Assembly (NCBI GenBank): GCA_023159155.1 | Contig: JAJNNX010000009.1 | Coordinates: 496,001 to 560,000 of the forward strand | Direction: 5' to 3' | DNA length: 64,000 nt | Origin: Ustulina deusta | Taxonomy: Eukaryota > Ascomycota > Sordariomycetes > Xylariales > Xylariaceae | Shown here: positions 25,801 through 38,800 of the stretch, piece after piece | Position numbering within the stretch: the stretch's first letter is position 1 | Layout: every line of letters starts with the position of its first letter | Notes under the pieces: generated by a model | The model's input: the letters and a program-made list of their open reading frames with translations, nothing else | Databases searched by the model: none | What the model was told of the DNA's origin: nothing | Translations under genes and position numbers: made by a program

Positions 25801-27960
25801 AAAGCTGCAAAAGCCAAATTATTAAAACAATCTATTAGCTATTTTATTAATAAAAAATCAAGTTATAATTAAAAAGTTTTATATATACTAAATAAAAATA
25901 AAAAAACTTTTAAATAAAAAGTTGCTAAAAGGCATAAAATCTATTAAAAAGATTTACTACTACTGCTAAAGTTTTATAAAAATTTTAAGCATTACTTAAT
26001 AAGTAAAAAGTTTAAAAGGGCTAAAAAAGATTATTTTAAAAGCTACCAAAAAATAGAGTTATGGACTGAGGTTAGTACTTACTTAACTAAAAAAAAACTA
26101 ACACTTGGGTATATATAAGTATATATATATAAGTTTAATAAATATAGTTACTATATAAAATATAAAGCATAGTTAGTAATACAAAGTAATTAGTAGCTTT
26201 AATTTAGCACTAAGACTATATATGCGTTAATTTTTATTAAAAAGTTATTTAAAACTTTTATTATAATAACAACTAAATTCAACCTTAAACTAAAGCAATA
26301 TAATACTATTAATATATTTGTTAATATAAAGCTTAATAAAAAAATATATATAAAAATACTTCCTAGCTATTATAAGCTTTAGACTATACTATAGCTTAAC
26401 AAAGTTTTATATAGCTTAAAAAAGTTATTTTTACTATAATAAAAAAAGCTTATATTAATATTTAAAAAAATAAAATATTAAGCTATACTATATAAGCTTT
26501 ATTGCTATGCTTATAACGGAGTGCTAATCTTTATATATATAAATAATATTATTTTTGCTTATAAGAAAGATTAGGAGCTTATTGCTAAAATAGCTATTAA
26601 ATAGCTTTAAACGGCCTATTAGTTAACTAGCAATAATAATTTGCAATAGTTTTTAGGTATTAAAATAATTAAAGATTATTAATAAAAACTAATCTAGTTA
26701 TTTTAAGCCTTATATATTAAAAAAATCTCTAAGTTAAGAACTATTTATTTAACTTTTTTATTTACCCTAATAAAACAAGCTAAGCTAATACTTTATAATA
26801 GCCTTGCTACAAAACAAAAAATATACTTATACTAATAAAAAGTTGGGTTAGTACTATATACTGCTATAATTACTTAACTTAATATTATGTTTAGCGCGTT
26901 AAAACTTTTAAGATTTTTTATTAATTTTAGGTTTTAATATTATAACTTAGTAGATCGCCTGCTTAGCTACCTTAAAAACATTTAGTACTATTTGCTTTAA
27001 TTCGAAAATAAAAACAATTTTAAGATTGCAAGCAATATATTATTTATAAATAATATATTAAACCAAAAAAGTTTATAAGTATATATAATTAAGCTATTTA
27101 AAAGAATTATTAAGTAGTGTATTAATAAGCAAAATATAATAACTACTTTAATAACTAAAGCAGAATTGTTAGCATTGGCACAAGCTATAAAAAAGGCCAT
27201 ATTTATAAGCTAACTAATTAAAGAACTAAATATTATAATAAATATTTAATATATTACTATTTAATATAATAATAAATAGACTATTAGGCTAGTTATAAAA
27301 GAAGTAATTATATTACGAACTAAGTTTTGTTATATAAATATTTATAATTATTAGTTATACTAAAAGATTAAAAAAAATACTTTAAAAGTTGTTTATATAG
27401 CTACAAAAAATATAATTACGGATAGGCTTATAAAAGCGTTAAGTCTAGCAAAATAGAGTAATTTTTTAAACTAATTAAAGGTATATAGTACCTATAAATA
27501 TTACTAAAATAAAAAATTAAAAAACAAAAGTATAAAAGATCTAAAAACTTTAGAAAATTTACTTATAGGAAGTAAATCGGACTATTTGGAGCTTTTATAG
27601 CCCTAATTAGGCAAACAGTACTTAATTGGCTAAAATTAGCTAAAGTAGCTAAATTAGCTTAAATCAGGCCAAATTGTTTAAATCTAAAAAATTTTTAGCA
27701 ATAATACACTATTAATCAATTAAATTATATAACTTTCTATTATACTAACAAGCCTATATATACTACAATATTACAACTACTACTATGCAAGAGATAAAAA
27801 AAGCACTATAGGCTTTGGTAGTATAATAGCAAGCATAGTAATTAATAGTTTATTATACTATAGATCCTAGTTTGAGTCCGGGCCAGAGCGTTATTTTTAA
27901 TATTTTTATTAATAATATTATGTATAAAAAAAGCTTATATAAGCTGTTTCTAAAAAAGTA

Positions 27961-28131
27961 TATCAGATTTAATAGGGTAAATTAGCTATTTTTTGGAACC
28001 CCGTTAAATAGATTTTTTATACACACCTAATTTATATAGCATGCAGAAAACTCTATAACAGAACATAGAACAAAAGAGATCAGTGATAATTATTAATACA
28101 ATTATTCAATTGGACTCGCTTATATCTGACA
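27961..28131 (+). repeat. 3' LTR of copia element
   Basis: 171 bp copy of 14501-14671, starting TATCAG (TG mutated to TA) and ending CTGACA. A purine-rich AAAAAAG just upstream may be the polypurine tract remnant. ACTTC follows. Confidence 0.92.
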
Positions 28132-28500
28132 ACTTCCTACAGTATTGCTAGGTTCTGTTGATCCCATACCTACGTAGTACATACCTACTACTCTTGAATT
28201 AGAACCCAGATCGTGGGAGCACTACCTAAGGTACTGTAGGTGCTATAAACGAGGTATCGAAATATAAGTGGTGTGCTGAAATAATGCTCCTCCTATGCCC
28301 CACTAACCGAATTTCAAGTTGGATTGGACGATGAGCATACTCCAGAAAATGGATGGAAAAGCCGAAAAGATGTTGTATTGTAAATGGAGGGGTCCTAGCC
28401 GTACAGTTGCCAGCTAAATACAGTGGGAAATGGGCCTACCGCCTGCTCCCAGCACAATCATTGTACACTACCGTAGCGGGCCAGGGGGGGTCCTGAAAAC
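28132..28500. other. unmutated island right of the copia insertion
   Basis: Normal composition. Once the copia element is removed it is continuous with 14100-14500. It holds TACCTAC repeats but no gene that I can support. Confidence 0.55.
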
Positions 28501-28636
28501 AATTCTAGCAAAGGTTAGTAGGTATAAAGTATAGCCATTACTTAGCATAATAAATATATTGCTTTTGTATATAAAACCCTTATATTTTTAAAGTCTCTTT
28601 TATTATGGACCCTATTTTAGAATGCAGCTTCTTTTA

Positions 28637-28704
28637 AGCTGTAGTTTTTTTTGAGCTGCAATTTCTTTTGAGCTGTAATTTCTTTTAAGCTATAACCTCT
28701 TTTA
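28637..28704. repeat. 17 bp tandem repeat, four units
   Basis: Four consecutive 17 bp units of the form AGCTGYAATTTCTTTTR, with the last unit diverged by transitions. The surrounding 28500-28860 is AT-rich and holds no gene. Confidence 0.8.
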
Positions 28705-28863
28705 TTTAATATATAGCTTTTTTTTAAATATATTTATTTTTAGCCTAACACTAATTCAAAGGCCTACACTACAGGCTATAAGTATATATTTAGCAAAGGC
28801 TGCAAAACCTTCCGCTAAAGTCATAAACTACAAAGCCATTACACTAATATTCCTGGTATTCAG

Positions 28864-29010
28864 GGTGGTGGTGGTGTAGGTGGTGTAGGTGGTGTAGGTG
28901 GTATGGGTGGGTATAGGTGGTATGGGTGGTGTCGGTGGTGTAGGTGGTGTAGGTGGTGTAGGTGGTGTAGGTAGGTGGCAGGTGGCAGGGTAGGTGGTAG
29001 GTGGGGTAGG
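28864..29010. repeat. G-rich minisatellite (GGTGGTGTA)n
   Basis: A 9 bp unit GGTGGTGTA repeated with variants (GGTGGTATG, GGTAGGTGGCA) across about 150 bp, strictly G-rich on the plus strand. Clustered GG pairs could form a G-quadruplex. The Thr/Tyr/Pro-rich open frames on the minus strand are by-products of the repeat. Confidence 0.85.
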
Positions 29011-29061
29011 GCCCCAAGGCAAGTGGCATAAGGGTGCCAGGAACTATTGCCAGAAGTGGCA

Positions 29062-29163
29062 ATTATTTTCAGCGAAATCTATTTTCAATAACAATTCTTT
29101 TGAGCAATAAACATTATTTTCAGCGGAATCTATTTTTAATAATAATTCTTTTAAATAATAAAA
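29062..29163. repeat. 51 bp tandem duplication
   Basis: Two adjacent 51 bp units, each beginning ATTATTTTCAGCG. The second differs from the first mostly by C-to-T and G-to-A changes. 29164-29404 is unique sequence without a gene. Confidence 0.75.
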
Positions 29164-29409
29164 TTTATTTTTATTTAATAGCCTTTTAGCCCTGCATAAA
29201 TGTTGCATATCTTTTTACCTAACATAATTTTGAACCTTGAAAATCATTCCTAGAAATCATTTTCTAGAACCCCCTTAACCCGGTACGGTATAGGTAAATA
29301 CCGCTAGATAGCTGCTAGTGTATAGTGATACGACCCTAGCCCTCAGGCGTTACCCAAAATCAGAACTGCGGTACCTAACTTCGATAGTCTTTTCTTTTTT
29401 TCTTCTCAG

Positions 29410-29665
29410 TGTCACGATCAGTTAAGTAAAGCTTCTATAGCTAGTTTATTAATACTATGGACGAAGACTCTAAGCTAAAAAAAAAAAAAAGAAAAAAAAA
29501 AAGGTAGAGTTTATAAAATAGATAGATATAGATTTTGTATGTATAGCTGTAGAGTTAGGTTAGTCCGTACGTAAACTTTCTATTTTATTGCTATATAGGT
29601 TTAGAGTTTTTGCAAGTTTTGCTAAAACTATACCTAAAACTATATAAACTATACTAACTGTTATA
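29410..29665. repeat. LTR, left end of inverted copy
   Basis: About 256 bp, paired with 35176-35427. The length difference lies in the A/T run near its middle. Confidence 0.88.
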
Positions 29666-32600
29666 TTATTTTTTTTTAAAACTAAAAGTTTAAACATAGT
29701 TTTAATTTAAAATTACTAATAATATTAAGTTTGTATAATTTTTTTATATTATATTGTTTTATTATTATTTTTATAATTGCTTGCAAATTTATTAATTGCT
29801 ACTATATATATTTATTTTTATAATTTTATAGAAGGTCTAAAAGCTTTTTTATAAGTTTTATAAAATTAGTTAAGTTTAATTAGTATATTTTTAAAATTTT
29901 AAGCTATATATTAGATATTATTAGGATTGCAGCCTTTTTAAACAATTTAATATTATAACTTTTTATTTTTTTTATATATTTTTAATTGTTTAATTTGTTT
30001 AATTTTAAATTTTATTTTACTATTAATATTTTTAACTAAAAATAATAATTAGATTTATTAAAATAAAAAGTTATTGTTTGTTTTTTATAATTAGTTAGTA
30101 TAAAATAAGTTTTTTATTTTATAAAAATTAAACAAATTAAAAATATAGCTAAATTTTTGTTTTTTTTAAATTTTAAAAAGTTTAACTAACTAAAATTTTA
30201 ATCTAATAGTTAGTACTTATATTATAAAACTTTTTTTTTTTTTTAAATTTATTAAGCGTTTTTTTTAATTAGTTTATAGCTTATATTATTTTTATATAAA
30301 AGTTGCTATATTATATATTATTTTTAAATGTTTTAGGTTTAGCGGACTAGTTTAAATGTTTATTGCTTAATATTAAAATTTGCAATAGTTTTATTAATAT
30401 TTATTATTAAAAAGTTTTATACTTTAATTTTTATTGTTATTTTTAGTAGTAATATATTAATTAATAAATATTATAAAAAATTATATATAAAGTTTAAAGC
30501 AAAAAAATAGATATTTTAATTGTTTTAGTATTTATTAATATAAAAATAGAATTGTTAGTCTAATTTTTAATTCGTTAATTTTATTGTTTTTTAGGTTTAA
30601 AAGTAATAAATATTACTAAAGTAGTACTTAGTACTTATAAAATTATTAATTATTGCTATAAACTTAGAAATAAATAGTTTTATATTATTTAATATTTATA
30701 TATCTAATATACTAAAAATTTTATATAAACTTTTATAGTATTATATAGCTAGTAATTCTATAATATTTGTTTTTTTGCTAAGTAAAGTTGCGATTAAACA
30801 GCTGAACTTGTTTATAAACACTTATATATAATTATAACTTTATTAGTTAGGTAGTATATTTTTGCTATTTACTACTATATATTGCTATACTATAGCTAGT
30901 ATAGGCAATAAGTAAAAAAGGCTAGAAGTTTTATTTTATAGTATTTTGTTTTTTTTATAGTTATAATAATTATATATATATTATTTATAATTATGTTTTA
31001 AATAAAGCTAGTAATATTTTTGTTTTAATATTTTAATTGTTTTATATTAATTTTGGTATATAGTAATTAAAAACATATAAGCTTTTTAAATTAAAGCTAT
31101 ATAAAAAAAATAGTTCTATTTAAAATAACTTTAAATATATATAACTTTTTGTTTTTATTTTTTAGATCTTATAGCTGGTTTTTTTATTTAATTAGGTTTA
31201 CTAGGTTAGCTTTTCAGAAAATGTTAAATAAAAAGTTTATAGTTAATATAAGATTTAATATTTTATTAGGTAGAACTAATATTATTATTTATTTTTTAGT
31301 TTTTTTAGCTTTAATTATAAAAAGCTTAGCTATTTTTTTTAATAAAATATTAGCTACTATATTTTTTTGTTTTAGTTAATATTAAAAAATAATATTAAAG
31401 TTTAATAAAAAGTTAGCTTGGCATACTTATTGCGTTAATAAAATTTATTTATTTAAAAAATATAATAAAGCTTAATAATTAGTTATTATAAAAAATTTAG
31501 TTTTAAAGAGCTCCGGGTAGTAATATTCTAAAGTTTATACTATTGCTAAAAGTTTATAGTTTTAAATCGGGTAAGCTTGCTTAGTTAGTATTATTATTTT
31601 AAAAAAAAACTTTATAAGTTTTTAGGTTATATTTTTTTATTGCTATTAAATAAATTTTTTTTTTATATTATATAAAATATTTGTTTTTATTTGTATTAGT
31701 TGGCCGGGCTTTAAAAAAGCTAAAATAGGTGCTTTATAAGCTAGTAGTTTTATATATTTAAAAGTTTATTTTTATTTTAGTTCTATTATAAATAAATTTT
31801 TTTTTAATAGTTAATTTAAAAAGGCAGCAATTTTACTAGTATAATAAATAAATATATAAATATAATTATAAAGCTTAAAAAACAACCAAATTAATTTAGT
31901 ACTTTTAAAATTATTAAAGTTTTAATTTAAAATTGCTTAGATTTTTATAAGGTTAATTTTGATTTTTATTCTAGTTTTTATAATTATTTTTAAATAATTA
32001 ATACTAAATATATTAAAATAAAACTTTTTAATATTTTTTTAATATTTAGCTTAATATAAGTAATAAATTACTTTTTTATAATAGGTCTAATGCTATTTTT
32101 TAGTTTTAGAATAGATTAAAATATTATTTATATAAATATTTACAAACTTGTTTAAAAGTTTGTAAATTTATATATTAATAAAAGTTTGCTATTAAGCACG
32201 TTTTATTTTTAAACTAAATAATAAAACCTTTTATTAAAATATTTTTTTATAAGTTTAAAAAAAAATAAAGTAATATAATTCTATAATTAATAATAATTAA
32301 TAAAAAGTTTTAATAATATTTAGTTTTATAAATTAAATAATATTATAATAATTAAATATAATACTACTAATATTTAAAGCTAATATAATTTAATTTTTTA
32401 AATATATATTTTTTTATTAATAATTAATTATAAATTTATGTTTAGTTAATTTAGGTTTAAATATAAATAAAATAAAAGTAATATTTAGGTTTATATTTTG
32501 TTTAATAAAGTTTATAGCTAATAATTTATTTACAAACTTTTTTTTAAATAAAATAAACTATATAAATATATAGTATTAATAAGGGCCAAAAGTATATTTT

Positions 32601-35175
32601 TTATTATTAAGTTCTAATATTATATTAAATCCTAGTTATAATAGTAATAAAGTTTCGGATTTCTTTTTTAAAAAGAACTTTTTTAAATATAATAGCTAAA
32701 AAGCAAAAAGTTTTATATTAACTTTATATACTAGAAGTTTTTTTTTTTTAGAAATAGGATTAGTTTATTATTAACAGTTTTTTATAATACTACTTAGTTA
32801 ATTTAAATCTATTTTTTTTACAAAGTATTAATTATTTTTAAGTTTTTTTTAAGTAGTTTAATATAACTATTTTTAGTTATTACAAACTTAATTATAATAA
32901 GCTTTTTTAAAGTTCTTTTAGTTAGTTGTTTTTATTTATTCTAATAGAAATAATTTTAAAAGTTTTATATAATTTTTTTAATGGCAGCTTAGTTTTTTTT
33001 TTTTTAAAAAATTATTATATAGACTTTTTTTGTTTTAGGTTTAGAGGTCCTAGGTTTTTTTTTTTTTTTTTTAATTTTAGTTATTTTTAAAATAATTATT
33101 TTATTTTTAAAAAGTTGTTTTAATATTTAATAATATTTTTTTAATACTTAATTATATTAATTTATATTTTTTTATATTTTTAGGTTTATATTTTATTATT
33201 TATAATTAAAAAGTTTAATTATAATTATTAATAAAAATTAAACTAATAAAAATAAATTATTTAGTTAGATTAATTATTATTTTATTAAAATATTTTATTT
33301 TATTAATTATTAATTTTTATAATATATATTAAATATTTATAGATTTTGCTAATTATTTTATTTTAGTAGTTATAAAGCTTTTAAAGTTTAGTTAACTAAA
33401 CTATTTTTGTTTTTAATTATTATTTAACTTATTATATAAACTTGCAACTAATTATTAAATAAATATAAGCTCTAATATTTTATAAAACTAAAGTTTTTAT
33501 TTTAATATTATTAATTTATAATTAAGTAAATATTTTAAAAGTAATTAATTTATTTTAGTTATATATTTTAGTTAAAATAAATAAAAAAACTAATAAAACT
33601 TTTTTTATTAGTTTTATTTGTTTTTTAAGTTAAATAAACTATTAAAGCTATTTTTATTATAGCTTTTTTTTGCTAATTAAATATTTAAAATTTTAAGCTT
33701 TTAGTTAAAACAATTAACTAATATATACTTTTTTTTATTATAAATAAAATAAGTCTTATTATTTTAATAAGCTTTTTTTTTTTATAATTAGCGTTTATTT
33801 TAATTGTTTTAAAATAAATGTTTTAGAATTTTTAAAGTTAGCCAAAAATTAGTAAGCTAGTTTACTAAAAGCTTAATTATTTAAGTTAGATTTTTGTTTA
33901 GTTAAACTAATAAATTTAGTTTATTAATAATTTTTATAAGCTTATTTAGTATTATATACTAATTTAATAATTTTATTAATAAATAATTTATAAAAATTTT
34001 ATATAAGTTTTTTTTTAAGTTTATATAAAAATAGTTTTATAATTTATATTTTTATTATAATTTAATAAATTAATATTTTTAAATTAAACTATTAAATATA
34101 AAAATAAATTTATTAATATTTTAATTAGTTTTATATATATAAACTTAAAATATTTTATAAATAATAACTATTTAATTAAAGTTATAATAAGCTACTAATA
34201 AAGTTTAAATTATTTTAGTAATATTATTAAATAGTTTTTTAATTAAATAAAAATATATTTTTATTAATTTTTTAATATATTTTTTTAACTAGCTTATAAT
34301 ATACTAAAATTAGCTATTTTTAGTTTAAAACATAGTAATATTTTTATTTAGCTTTTTTGCTAGTTTATAAACCTAGTTATTAAATAAGGCTTTATTTCTT
34401 ATAAACTTACTAAGATTAGTTTTTTATATTTTAGTTTTTTTAATATAAATAAGGTTTAAAGCACTAAAAAATAAACTAACAAAATAAAAAATAAATAAAA
34501 TAGCAAAACTAAAAAGTTTAAAATTAGTGCTTTTAAATATGCTTTTTATTATTAAATTATAGTTATTTTTTAAAAGTACTAAAATAGGCGTATTAAAAGA
34601 TTAATGCTTTATTTTTTTTATTTATTAAAAAAGTTTTATTAAAACTAATATAAAGTTATAGGTTTATATAGCTATAATATTTAATACTATATTTTTAAAT
34701 ATATTACTTATTTTAAATTGTTTTAGTTTTAGTTCAGATTTTGTTTTTTTAAGTTTTAATTTCTAATTTTTTTTAGATTTTTTTTTAAGTATTAGTTTGC
34801 TTAAAACGTTTGTAAAAAAGTTTAATATTTGATTTTTTTTTTTTTTTTATAAAAAAAAAGATTTTAAGATTATCTAATAGTAAAAAGCTAGCTATACTTA
34901 AAAATTAAAGTTATTCTAATTATTTAAAAACTAAAAATAAAATAAAAATATTTAAAGTTAGATTTTTTATAAATTATTAGCTTTTAAATAATATAAAAGT
35001 TAAAAGTTTTATTAAAGTTATATTAAAATTAAATTTATATTATAAAATATATAATTTTTTATATTAAACATATAACTAAAAAAAAAAGTTTATTTATATT
35101 TTATTAATTATAACAAAATAAAAAATATATATTTATTAAATATTTATTAATAAATAATTAATAAGCTTAAAGTAG

Positions 35176-35427
35176 TATTATAATTAGTTAAGTAAAGCTT
35201 TTATAGCTAGTTTATTAATACTATAAACAAAGATTTTAAGCTAAAAAAAAAAAAAAAAAAAAAAATTAAAGTTTATAGAATAGGTAGATATAGACTTTGT
35301 ATATATAGCTATAGAGTTAGGTTGGTCCGTACGCAGACTTCCTATTTTATTGCTATATAGGTCTAGAGTTTTTGCGGGTTTTGCCAAGACTGTACCTAAG
35401 ACTGTACAGACTGTACTAACCGTTATA
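35176..35427. repeat. LTR, right end of inverted copy
   Basis: 252 bp. Its distal half (35320-35427) is much less mutated than the paired LTR and keeps normal composition next to the unmutated spacer. Confidence 0.88.
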
Positions 35428-35432
35428 CTCAG

Positions 35433-35571
35433 CATTTTAACAATAAACAGGCAAGCTCTTGTTAGGAAATTTATGTATAATAATTATACGTGGAATATGT
35501 CAGTAGGTATATGCTGTGCCCTGCCACATCGCTTCGGAATTGCTCTGCAGCTGTTATAGTGCTGTACACTA
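35433..35571. other. unmutated spacer between two opposed retroelements
   Basis: About 140 bp of normal-composition unique sequence trapped between the target duplications of the two elements. No gene. Confidence 0.8.
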
Positions 35572-35576
35572 GGATA

Positions 35577-35810
35577 TGTAACGGTCAGTACAGTCTTGGC
35601 GAGACCCGTAAGGACTCCAGACCCACATAGCGATAAGATAGAAAGTCTACGCACGGAGCAACCTATAACTCTATAGCTATACATATAAAATCTATATTTA
35701 TCTACTCTATAAACTCTGACTTTTTTTTTTTTTTTTTTTTTTTAATTTAAAATTTTTGTTTATAGTATTAATAAATTAGCTATAAAAACTTTATTTAATT
35801 AATTATAATA
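35577..35810. repeat. LTR, left end
   Basis: 234 bp, paired with 41351-41587. The first 100 bp are almost unmutated and the rest is strongly AT-shifted. Confidence 0.87.
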
Positions 35811-38800
35811 CTACTTTAAGTTTATTAATTATTTGCTAATAAATATTTAATAAATATATATTTTTTATTTTGTTATAATTAGCAAAATATAAATAAACTT
35901 TTTTTTTTACATATATATTTAATATAAAAAATTATATATTTTATAATATAAACTTAATTTTAATATAACTTTAATAAAACTTTTAACTTTTATACTATTT
36001 AAAAATTAATAATTTATAAAAAACTTAACTTTAAATATTTTTATTTTATTTTTAGTTTTTAAACAATTAGAACAACTTTAACCCTTAAGTATAGCTAGCC
36101 TTTTACTATTAAACAATTTTAAAAAAAGAATTTTTATAAAAAAAAAAAAATTTAAGTATTAGACTTTTTTATAAACGTTTTTAATAAACTAATATTTAAA
36201 AAAAAATCTAAAACAAATAAAAAGTTAAAACTTAAAAAAGCAAAATTTAAACTAAAACTAAAATAATTTAAAATAAATAATATATTTAAAAATATATTAG
36301 TAAATATTATAGCTATATAAGCTTATAACTTTACGTTAGTTCTAATAGAACTATTTTAATAAATAAATAAAATAAAATATTAATTTTTTAATATGTTTAT
36401 TTTAATACTTTTAAAAAATAACTATAATTTAATAATAAAAAATATATTTAAAAATACTAATTTTAAACTTTTTAGTTTTATTGTTTTATTTGTTTTTTAT
36501 TTTATTAATTTATTTTTTAATGCTTTAAATCTTATTTATACTAAAAAAGCTAAAATATAAAAAACTAATTTTAGTAAGTTTATAAAAAATAAAGCTTTAT
36601 TTAATAATTAGGTTTATAAACTAGCAAAAAAACTAAATAAAAATATTATTATGTTTTAAACTAAAAATAACTAATTTTAATATATTATAAGCTAGTTAAA
36701 AAAATATATTAAAAAATTAATAAAAATATATTTTTATTTAACTAAAAAACTATTTAGTAATATTACTAAAATAATTAAAGCTTTATTAATAATTTATTAT
36801 AACTTTAATTAAATAGCTATTATTTATAAAATATTTTAAGCTTATATATATAAAATTAATAAAAATATTAATAAGTTTATTTTTATATTTAATAATTTAG
36901 TTTAAAAATATTAATTTGCTAAATTATAATAAAAATATAAATTATAAAACTATTTTTATATAAACTTAAAAAAAAATTTATATAAAACTTTTATAAATTT
37001 AAATATTTTTTATAAATTATTTATTAATAAAGTTATTAAATTAGTATATAATACTAAATAAGCTTATAAAAACTATTAATAAATTAAACTTATTAATTTA
37101 ATTAAGCAAAAATCTAACTTAAATAATTAAATTTTTAGTAAACCTGTTTATTAATTTTTAATTAACTTTAAAAGTTTTAAAATATTTATTTTAAAACAAT
37201 TAAAATAAGCATTAATTATAAAAAAAAAAAACTTATTAAAATAATAAAACCTGTTTTATTTATAGTAAAAAAAAGCATATATTAGTTAATTATTTTAATT
37301 AAAAGCTTAAAGTTTTAAATATTTAATTAGTAAAAAAAAGCTATAACAAAAATAGCTTTAATAGTTTATTTAATTTAAAAACCAAATAAAACTAATAAAA
37401 ACTTTTTTATTAGTTTTTTTATTTATTTTAGCTAAAATATATAGCTAAAATAAATAAATTATTTTTAAAATATTTATTTAATTATAAATTAATAATATTA
37501 AAATAAAAACTTTAGTTTTATATAATTTTAAAGCTTATATTTTTTTAATAATTAACTATAAGTTTATATAATAACTTAAATAATAATTAAACATAAAAAA
37601 AGTTCGTTTAGTTAAACTTTAAAAGTTTTATAATTATTAAAGCAAAATAGTTAGCAAAGTTCATAAATATTTAATATATATTATAAAAATTAATAATTAA
37701 TAATTTAAAAATTAAATATTTTAAATTATTAATTTTAGTTATAATATTATTATTAATATTAAATAATTAATAAAACAAAATATTTTAATAAAAACTTAAA
37801 AATAATAATTAATCTAACTATATAATTTATTTTTATTAGCTTAATTTTTGCTAATAATTATAGTTAAACTTTTTAGCTATAAATAATAAAATATAGACCT
37901 AAAACTATAAAAAAATGCTAATTAATATAATTAAATATTATTAAATATTAAAACAACTTTTTAAAAATAAAACAATTATTTTAGAAATAATTAAAACTAA
38001 AAAAATATAAAAAAAACTTAAAACTTCTAAACTTAAAATAAAAAGAGTTTATATAATAATTTCTAAAGAAAAAAAACTAAGCTACTATTAAAAAAATTAT
38101 ATAAAACTTTTAGAATTATTTCTATTAAAATAAATAAAAATAATTAACTAAAAAAATTTTAAAAAAACTTATTATAATTAAGTTTATAATAACTAAAAAT
38201 AATTATACTAAACTACTTAAAAAAAATTTAAAAGTAATTAATATTTTATAAAAAAAGTAAATTTAAATTAATTAAATAGTATTATAAAAAATTTTAATAA
38301 TAAACCGATCTTATTTTTAAAAAAAAAAATTTTAAATATATAAAATTAATATAAAACTTTTTGCTTTTTTAGCTATTATACCTAAAAAGATTCTTTTTAA
38401 AAAAAAATCTAAAACTTTATTATTATTATAACTAAGATTTAATATAGTACTAAAACTTAATAATAAAAAATATACTTTTAAGCTTTATTAATATTAAATA
38501 TTTATATAGTTTATTTTATTTAAAAAAAAGTTTATAAATAAACTACTAGCTATAAACTTTATTAAATAAAATATAAACCTAAATATTATTTTTGCTTTAT
38601 TTATATTTAAACTTAAATTAATTAAATATATATTTAAAAAATTAAATTATATTAGTTTTAAATATTAATAATATTATATTTAATTATTATAATATTATTT
38701 GTTTTATAAAACTAAATATTATTAAAGTTTTTTATTAATTATTATTAATTATAAATTTATATTATTTTTTTTTTTTTTACATTTATAAAAAAATATTTTA

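Larger units (their letters stand above)
14501..28131 (+). mobile_element. Ty1/copia retrotransposon, complete, RIP-degraded, interrupted
   Basis: Bounded by 171 bp LTRs (14501-14671 and 27961-28131) starting TG and ending CA, and flanked by a perfect 5 bp target duplication ACTTC (14496-14500 and 28132-28136). Subtracting the nested gypsy element leaves about 5.95 kb. Plus-strand remnants occur in copia order: a gag-like zinc-knuckle ghost (CKSCLGFYY, about 23450-23500), integrase-like sequence around 24400-24900, and reverse transcriptase with KA.LVV (near 26165), LYSLKK for LYGLKK (near 26410) and YINNIIFA for YVDDIIFA (26539-26565). Stops are frequent throughout. The catalytic aspartates are now asparagines, as G-to-A change predicts. 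Certainly immobile. Confidence 0.9.
29410..35427. mobile_element. LTR retrotransposon, complete, RIP-degraded (inverted copy)
   Basis: LTRs at 29410-29665 and 35176-35427 (TGTCACGATCAGTT start, AACYGTTATA end) and a perfect 5 bp target duplication CTCAG (29405-29409 and 35428-35432). The total is 6.0 kb. The interior is the reverse complement of 35577-41587 and of 1-4432. Short open frames such as the one at 31149-31379 are chance remnants in AT-rich sequence. No domain could be assigned with confidence, so sense strand and superfamily are left open. Confidence 0.88.

Noticed and set aside
28828..29062. Thr/Tyr/Pro-rich frames on the minus strand
   Set aside because: Direct products of the 9 bp GGTGGTGTA minisatellite; no coding support.
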